Program-made: the position numbers and the translations under genes | The notes under the pieces: model-generated | The model's database searches: none | Told to the model about the DNA's origin: nothing | Seen by the model: the letters and a program-made list of their open reading frames with translations, nothing else | Assembly: GCA_018340375.1 (NCBI GenBank) | Contig: JAFFJZ010000001.1 | Span: forward strand, 50,522,001-50,586,000 | DNA from: Gonatopus flavifemur | Lineage: Eukaryota; Arthropoda; Insecta; Hymenoptera; Dryinidae | Direction: 5' to 3' | Length of the DNA: 64,000 nucleotides | Shown here: positions 59,007 through 64,000 of the stretch, piece after piece | How positions within the stretch are numbered: position 1 is the first letter of the stretch | Layout: each line of letters opens with the position of its first letter

Positions 59007-59343
59007 CCAGTGAATCTAATCTCCTCTTCTCAGGATAATAGAGGCCAAGATATCCTGGAAACCTATTCGCAAAAATTAAAAACTCCCATCGAATTTTTTT
59101 CCAAATTTCCCACTGTGATGATCGTGACTGACTTGCATGATCATTTTCCATCAACGATATATATATACATATATGTATATAACATTATTTATCGTGAGAG
59201 CTTCACCCGTAGCGACTTCGTTTTAATTAAGTAGAAGAATAATCAAGCAAATCTCCTCCAGTATAGTTTGGTTGACAAATGGAAGGGACCAACGAAAGTT
59301 GGGTCAATATAATTAAAAGCACGAATGGGGTATCGCCTGAAAT
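59007..59343. other. Noncoding DNA with TA microsatellite
   Basis: A short ATATATATACATATATGTAT dinucleotide tract lies at about 59158-59178. The rest has no supported feature. Confidence 0.5.
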
Positions 59344-59567
59344 CTACTGAGGCTCCTCACATGCCATGTCTGGTTGAAAAGTTGGATTTTTCACCTTCGG
59401 TTCACCAAAGATTCTAACTGTCGTTGGCGTCGTGACCATCTCCGCCTCGAAAAAGCGAAAGATAACATCCATGTAATCTGTCTTTGCCAAAACTTTTTTG
59501 CTTGACTTTCGCTGGATTCCGAAGCCAGCAAAAGTTCCGGAGGGAGTATGATGTGCGGTATAATGCC
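59344..59567 (-). CDS. Candidate 3'-terminal exon, product unknown
   Basis: On the minus strand a good acceptor, AGGGTTTTTTCACAAGCAG|GG, sits at 59568. Beyond it the frame stays open for about 73 codons to a TAG at 59346-59344. The encoded segment includes HYTAHHTPSGTFAGFGIQRK, a lysine-rich KSSKKVLAK, then DVIFRFFEAEMVTTPTTVRI and a tail with EPKVKNP and DMACEEPQ. Composition and codon use are gene-like and unlike the flanks. I do not recognise a family, and no AATAAA follows closely (an ATTAAA-like word occurs about 120 bases on). It may be a last exon of a minus-strand gene, or a piece of a decayed mobile element. No upstream exon was found in the window. Confidence 0.35.
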
Positions 59568-62017
59568 CTGCTTGTGAAAAAACCCTAGAATTCAAGTACC
59601 TATCACGCGGTTCATCAGGATATATTTAATCTTGCAATGTTTCCATTATCCAGGAGAATGATCGTAACATTGATTTTATGTGTGAAAATATTCACTTGAC
59701 ATCCGAATTCGAAAATTAAACAACCTTTCCATCACGGAGGATGACGTATTCAAAATCAAGTCATTGTTGTTTGCAGGTTTGAATGTCATATTGTATCGTT
59801 GGGATTTGCATTCTTGATACTAAAAATCGTGTTGCATGGTCGATCCTTTCATAATTGTTGTTTCAAATGAATGTGTGTAACGTATCTTCATCCGAGGCAT
59901 TTGAATTTTTGTGTTTGAGAACAAATTTCTGAGAGTGAAAAGAATACTGGAAAAAGTGATGAATCAAATTTTTATCACGTTCAAGAATTCAACCATCGAT
60001 GCATGTGCAATTTTAGGATAATAATTGCTGGTACATTTTGTTCATCTTGAATTGAATTTTCAATGAAATTCTTCTTTGAAACCTGGAGAATTTGATTGAA
60101 ACGACATTCTGTTGTTTTCCTGCCATGAAATTCATCAGAGAAACATGTTTCTTTTTCCATTAAAATACACTTTAAACACAATGCAATGTTACTTGCGTAT
60201 GTCAGCGATGGCTTGTAGGTTAATGTGGCTTGAACTAATTCTGTATTATACAATTATGCTTCAGTTTCTTTGTACACGGGGTATTTTATATATTCGTCTT
60301 CGTATATTTTCGAAAGAATCGAAAGAAAAGTGATGAATGTTTCTTATAATTCCATTGAAACATAAATCGTACATGCGAATTTGATCAAAATAAGCGAACG
60401 TTACCTTCAATATTGCGTTTTATCGCACCATGTACCTACCATAACGGATATTATTATATTTGTAAGTATAATGGAAATTGATCTTCCTCGGAACAGTTTT
60501 TTCCTCCTCTTTTCCTGTTCTTCCCTACGGAAGGGGAGTATATTAAGATATTACATTGTCCAAAGAAGACAATTAATGACATCCATTTCTCTCTACATGT
60601 AATATATTCCACGTAGGTTGAGAAATTTTTATTTTTCCGTACATGAATTATCGTTTCACATGCAAGGAAATGAATCCCTGTCTTTTCTACATCAACCAGG
60701 GATTAATATTCTCATATGTACCTTAAAATTCTCTAATTAAGAGAATTTATGTTCACAAATTCCGAGCATGCGGTGTTGTTGGATCGCAACATTCGTTGCA
60801 TCCAACAAAAACAAAAATTCATGTCTCCTTGTTATCGTTCTCCCTTTTACATCACGTTTCATGATGGAATATACCGTTAAACCTCTTCGACGTGTTGGAA
60901 TCATCGAAGTATCGCGATGCCTTTTTTCCAGATACTCGAGTACCCACGTACCGAGTCGTGTCTTCTATTCTTCATGGCTCTTGTAACGCACTTCTTTCCT
61001 TCCATCCTTTGGTTATTTTCTTTCTTTCTCCATATTATCCTACATTTCACACAGTAGACATGCAGATCCCACTTCAAGATGCTTACGTTGAAAATAATAT
61101 CTTTCTCTTCTTATCATTTCTCTACCCACACGTGTGCTCTACATATTTATATCTAACTTTGCGTTCGTAAATTTTCTACATGCGTACGTAGCATCGCGCC
61201 CTCCGAATGAAATGATTGTTTCTCATAGAGGTTTTTTCATTTAGATTTTCGCGTCGCTGATAATGACGTGGAGTATCTGAAACAGGAAATGTATCGATGA
61301 ATATTTAAAACGAAAATATATGTTCTGGAAATGTTATTAAATTCCGATTGAGCTGGAAGATTTCTTATGAAATATAAATGAATTCATATATATTCGTATA
61401 TGAATTGTATACAAATTATACAATATCCTATCTAGGAAAATACTGTTACAGAATTTATAAAAAATTTCAACACAATATTTATATAAAGAATCTATCGAAA
61501 TTCTATATAAATTCTGTAAATGGATTCTTATGGCAGAATTCTATTCAAATTATGCATGAACCTCCACATTACATGCGAGATGGAATAGATACAAGAAGCT
61601 GTTACGCAGCTCTGGTGAAAATCCGAATTGTGAGAGATTCTCATAAATGCCCAGAATATTTTCAGAGATTCATTTTCAAGAAATATTCACACCATAGGAA
61701 CTCCCGATTGTAAAAGTATTCATTTCATAAACTTCTGCTCACGATCCGTTCTGTGTTGATCCTTCTGTAATATAATACGAAGGGGTGGTTATCGGTCTAT
61801 AGCCACTTTTCCAATCAATTTCCAATTAGTACGTCATATCCTTCTAGGTGTGGAAACTTGATTGAATCGCACGTCACTGAGAACAGATGATTCTCTACAC
61901 CTTTATCGCTGTATGTTTTCATTCGCAAATACATGGAGATTTGTTTTTTCATTTTTCTAAGGGTACATGAATTTTTTTCCTTCAAAAACCGTTACCGGAA
62001 ATCTTTGAGGATTTATA
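59568..62017. other. Noncoding DNA, no supported gene
   Basis: AT-rich sequence. The patch at 61378-61510 is TA-rich and resembles those at 660-745, 17890-18035 and 42900-43010. Plus frames at 60892-61170 and 61378-61713 have no known domain. Confidence 0.45.
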
Positions 62018-62197
62018 CGCTGTAAAAAACTTACGCTATTCAAACAAGTCTTTACTAAATAATATTACTTCGATACCTAATAGTATTATTTCAACACCGC
62101 GTGGAATCATTCTAACAACGTTTGGAGTCATTCTAACATCCATGGAATTCCAAAGAATTCGCGTGGTGTTAATTTTGACACCACTTTCTTCATAGTG
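62018..62197. mobile_element. Possible related miniature element, 180 bp, TA duplication
   Basis: The ends CGCTGTAAAAAACTTAC and, mirrored, CACTATGAAGAAAGTGG are loosely similar to the CACTGAG family. TA is present at 62016-62017 and 62198-62199. Inside, AACACCGCG (62093) and CGCGTGGTGTT (to 62170) are inverted, and the phrase CATTCTAACA occurs twice (62108 and 62131). The words TGGTGTT and GGTGTCAAAAT also occur around the insertion at 45609, so that copy may have landed in a relative of this one. Confidence 0.45.
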
Positions 62198-64000
62198 TAT
62201 GTTGAAAGAAGAATCTATGCTTCGACCGAATCAAAGTGATATGCAAAACAGAGAAAATAACAAAGGAAGAGTAACACATTTCATAGGGTTCAGTCAGCAC
62301 AGCTGATAGATTCTAATGTAGGCCAGCACAGCTTGCGGAATAGTTCGACTCGTGAGATTTTTAAGAAGAATATCACAACTCACGGAGTTCATATGAATAT
62401 TTAAGCATGACTTGTATTAGTGAACAGTGCTAGTTTCTTGAGAACATTACGAGCTGTGCTACCCTTCGTAAGAACTTCACTTAACTACCTTTACTCGAAC
62501 AAACAGCTTATAACAGTTTTTTTACTCCGTTATTTCTGGATAAAGAATGATTTTTAATCAAAGATCCAAATCCTATAAAATACATGCACACATAAACTCA
62601 ATCTCCATATTAACATAATCATTCGCAAATTTTCCACACAATTCCGTGAATTTCATTCCTCGCAGTTCTCCATTAATATTTCATCTTTCGTGCATCCTTT
62701 GTTGGAAAATCATTCATTTTTTCCCATGGAACAAACTCTCACCTGATGGATCTGTAAGGTAGAATGCTTTATTTACAAAAGCTTCCTGATGTATCCTAAG
62801 CGCTTCTAAAGTGCACTTTAGTCTTATCACGATATTAATGCACAGATGCGCATCGCATATGATACGTACACATGTATAATCAAATATTTGTTAACAAGGA
62901 TACAAATGTGGTGTAGCCTCTTACAGGGAATCTCACAATTCGTGAATAATTTTCGGCTAAAAAGCATCCTCTATACACTCTATTATGAAATCCAATAAAA
63001 ATATCTCTCCATTCGAATCCGAGACGCGTATTTATTTGAGCGAATTTTTATTGATTTTTCTATAAAATTCTCTCACTTTGAACATTGGTATTCTTTAATA
63101 AATCCTTGTTCATGTAAATGATTTAATTTCGGTAGATAATTGAATAAACGTCAAGCATTCGCGCATCGAAAATGAATTTTCTGCAGTTTCACGATAACTT
63201 TGATCAATGTAAGCACGAACACCAATTTACTTGTAACAGCATTTCAATGATGTGTGAAAATTAATATCAAATCGGAATTGAGAAGAATTCGAACGATCTC
63301 GTGGCTGGATTGTTTTTTTTATTTGTGATACAATAATTCGGATTGGTATTTATATACATAAGCGAGTGTATTTGTGAACGAAGTTTTTGGACACGTGTTT
63401 TACGATAAGTTACATCTCAAAGGTCGTGAACCATGGAATTTTCAAATTTTCAATTGAATCCGTATGATAGTTCTGTAAATCGCACTTTCCAACGCCAAGT
63501 AAATTATAACGAGGTCGGATACCAATCATATTTTTTAGAAAGAATATGAATATCTTGAATTTCTCTTGTGGTATCTCGTACAGATACCTCCAGGAATTCC
63601 AGAAATTCAGAGGTCAATGAAATTCCACAAACTCGGGAAATCTTGGTGAAGGCCTTAGGATGAATTATTTGCGTTTTCGTATTATTACTGGAATATAATC
63701 TGTGTGCTTGACAAACCCATCTGTTTTCGTGTTGATTCGATCATTGGCTTCGTTTGGTCTCATAATCTGTTCACCAGATGTCGTGCTTGAAAGAGAATGA
63801 GAGAGAAAAAGATGAGATGATTCCGATCTGTATCTCTGTTTACATTTTTTGTGAGTTGGAAAGAGTTCCTTTTTTCATGCAGAGAACATAAGTGCATTGC
63901 TTATCAGAGTGTTGATTGAATTCGAAAATCTTTTTATAAGCATTGAAAGGAGGGAAAAAATTATGAGCTCATCAATCAATAATTAATCACGAGAGAAAGA
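62198..64000. other. Noncoding DNA, no supported gene
   Basis: AT-rich sequence to the window edge. No exon, repeat or RNA gene can be supported. Confidence 0.5.

Noticed and set aside
1..64000. CRISPR arrays, bacterial operons, tRNA or rRNA genes
   Set aside because: No regularly spaced direct repeats, no ribosome binding site and gene pairs, and no cloverleaf or rRNA-like segment was seen on either strand.

Overview
The window looks like AT-rich, intron-dense insect nuclear DNA. No long reading frame is present, and no rRNA, tRNA, operon or CRISPR structure was seen. The density of small palindromic transposon remnants would suit a hymenopteran (wasp, sawfly or ant), but that is an inference from general character, because no conserved gene is complete enough to place the species. 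The longest open frames (100-147 codons) show no recognisable domain and look like chance frames or frames inside repeats.

The best coding signal is a short basic Ser/Lys-rich first coding exon at 4189-4282 (+), which ends at a GT splice donor. A GC-rich block at about 2870-3090 with ETS-like and YY1/Pho-like motifs lies upstream and may be its promoter. No certain second exon was found. Most of the window may therefore be one very long first intron. Two sites with a zero-length-exon (recursive splice) appearance, at 26829/26830 and 50047/50048, would cut that intron into pieces of about 22.5 and 23.2 kb. A possible 3'-terminal exon on the minus strand lies at 59344-59567. A few GC-richer blocks (5316-5543, 31330-31740, 40500-41010, 47120-47420, 52868-53098) are unexplained.

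The main content is non-autonomous DNA transposons. The largest group has termini CACGGAGAAAA or CACTGAGAAAA: at least thirteen copies, many forming near-perfect hairpins. Where both ends are clear they are flanked by identical 2-bp repeats that are TA, CA or TG, and not only TA. Other groups are hAT-like copies (13892-15561, 28788-29175, 48119-48182), piggyBac-like copies (20905-21115, 34615-35240), a Mutator-like pair with a probable 9-bp target duplication (29636-29841, 10221-10422), a CCCARTAAACACAC family (18477-19119, 44344-44851), a 1.16-kb element with a 506-bp internal palindrome (22568-23724), and several single hairpins.

The interval 43.9-47.7 kb is an insertion cluster with six elements. 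The remaining sequence is AT-rich noncoding DNA with a few microsatellites and purine-rich tracts. No protein-coding system of unknown type was found. The most unusual signals are the YR target duplications, the long hairpins and the candidate recursive splice sites.
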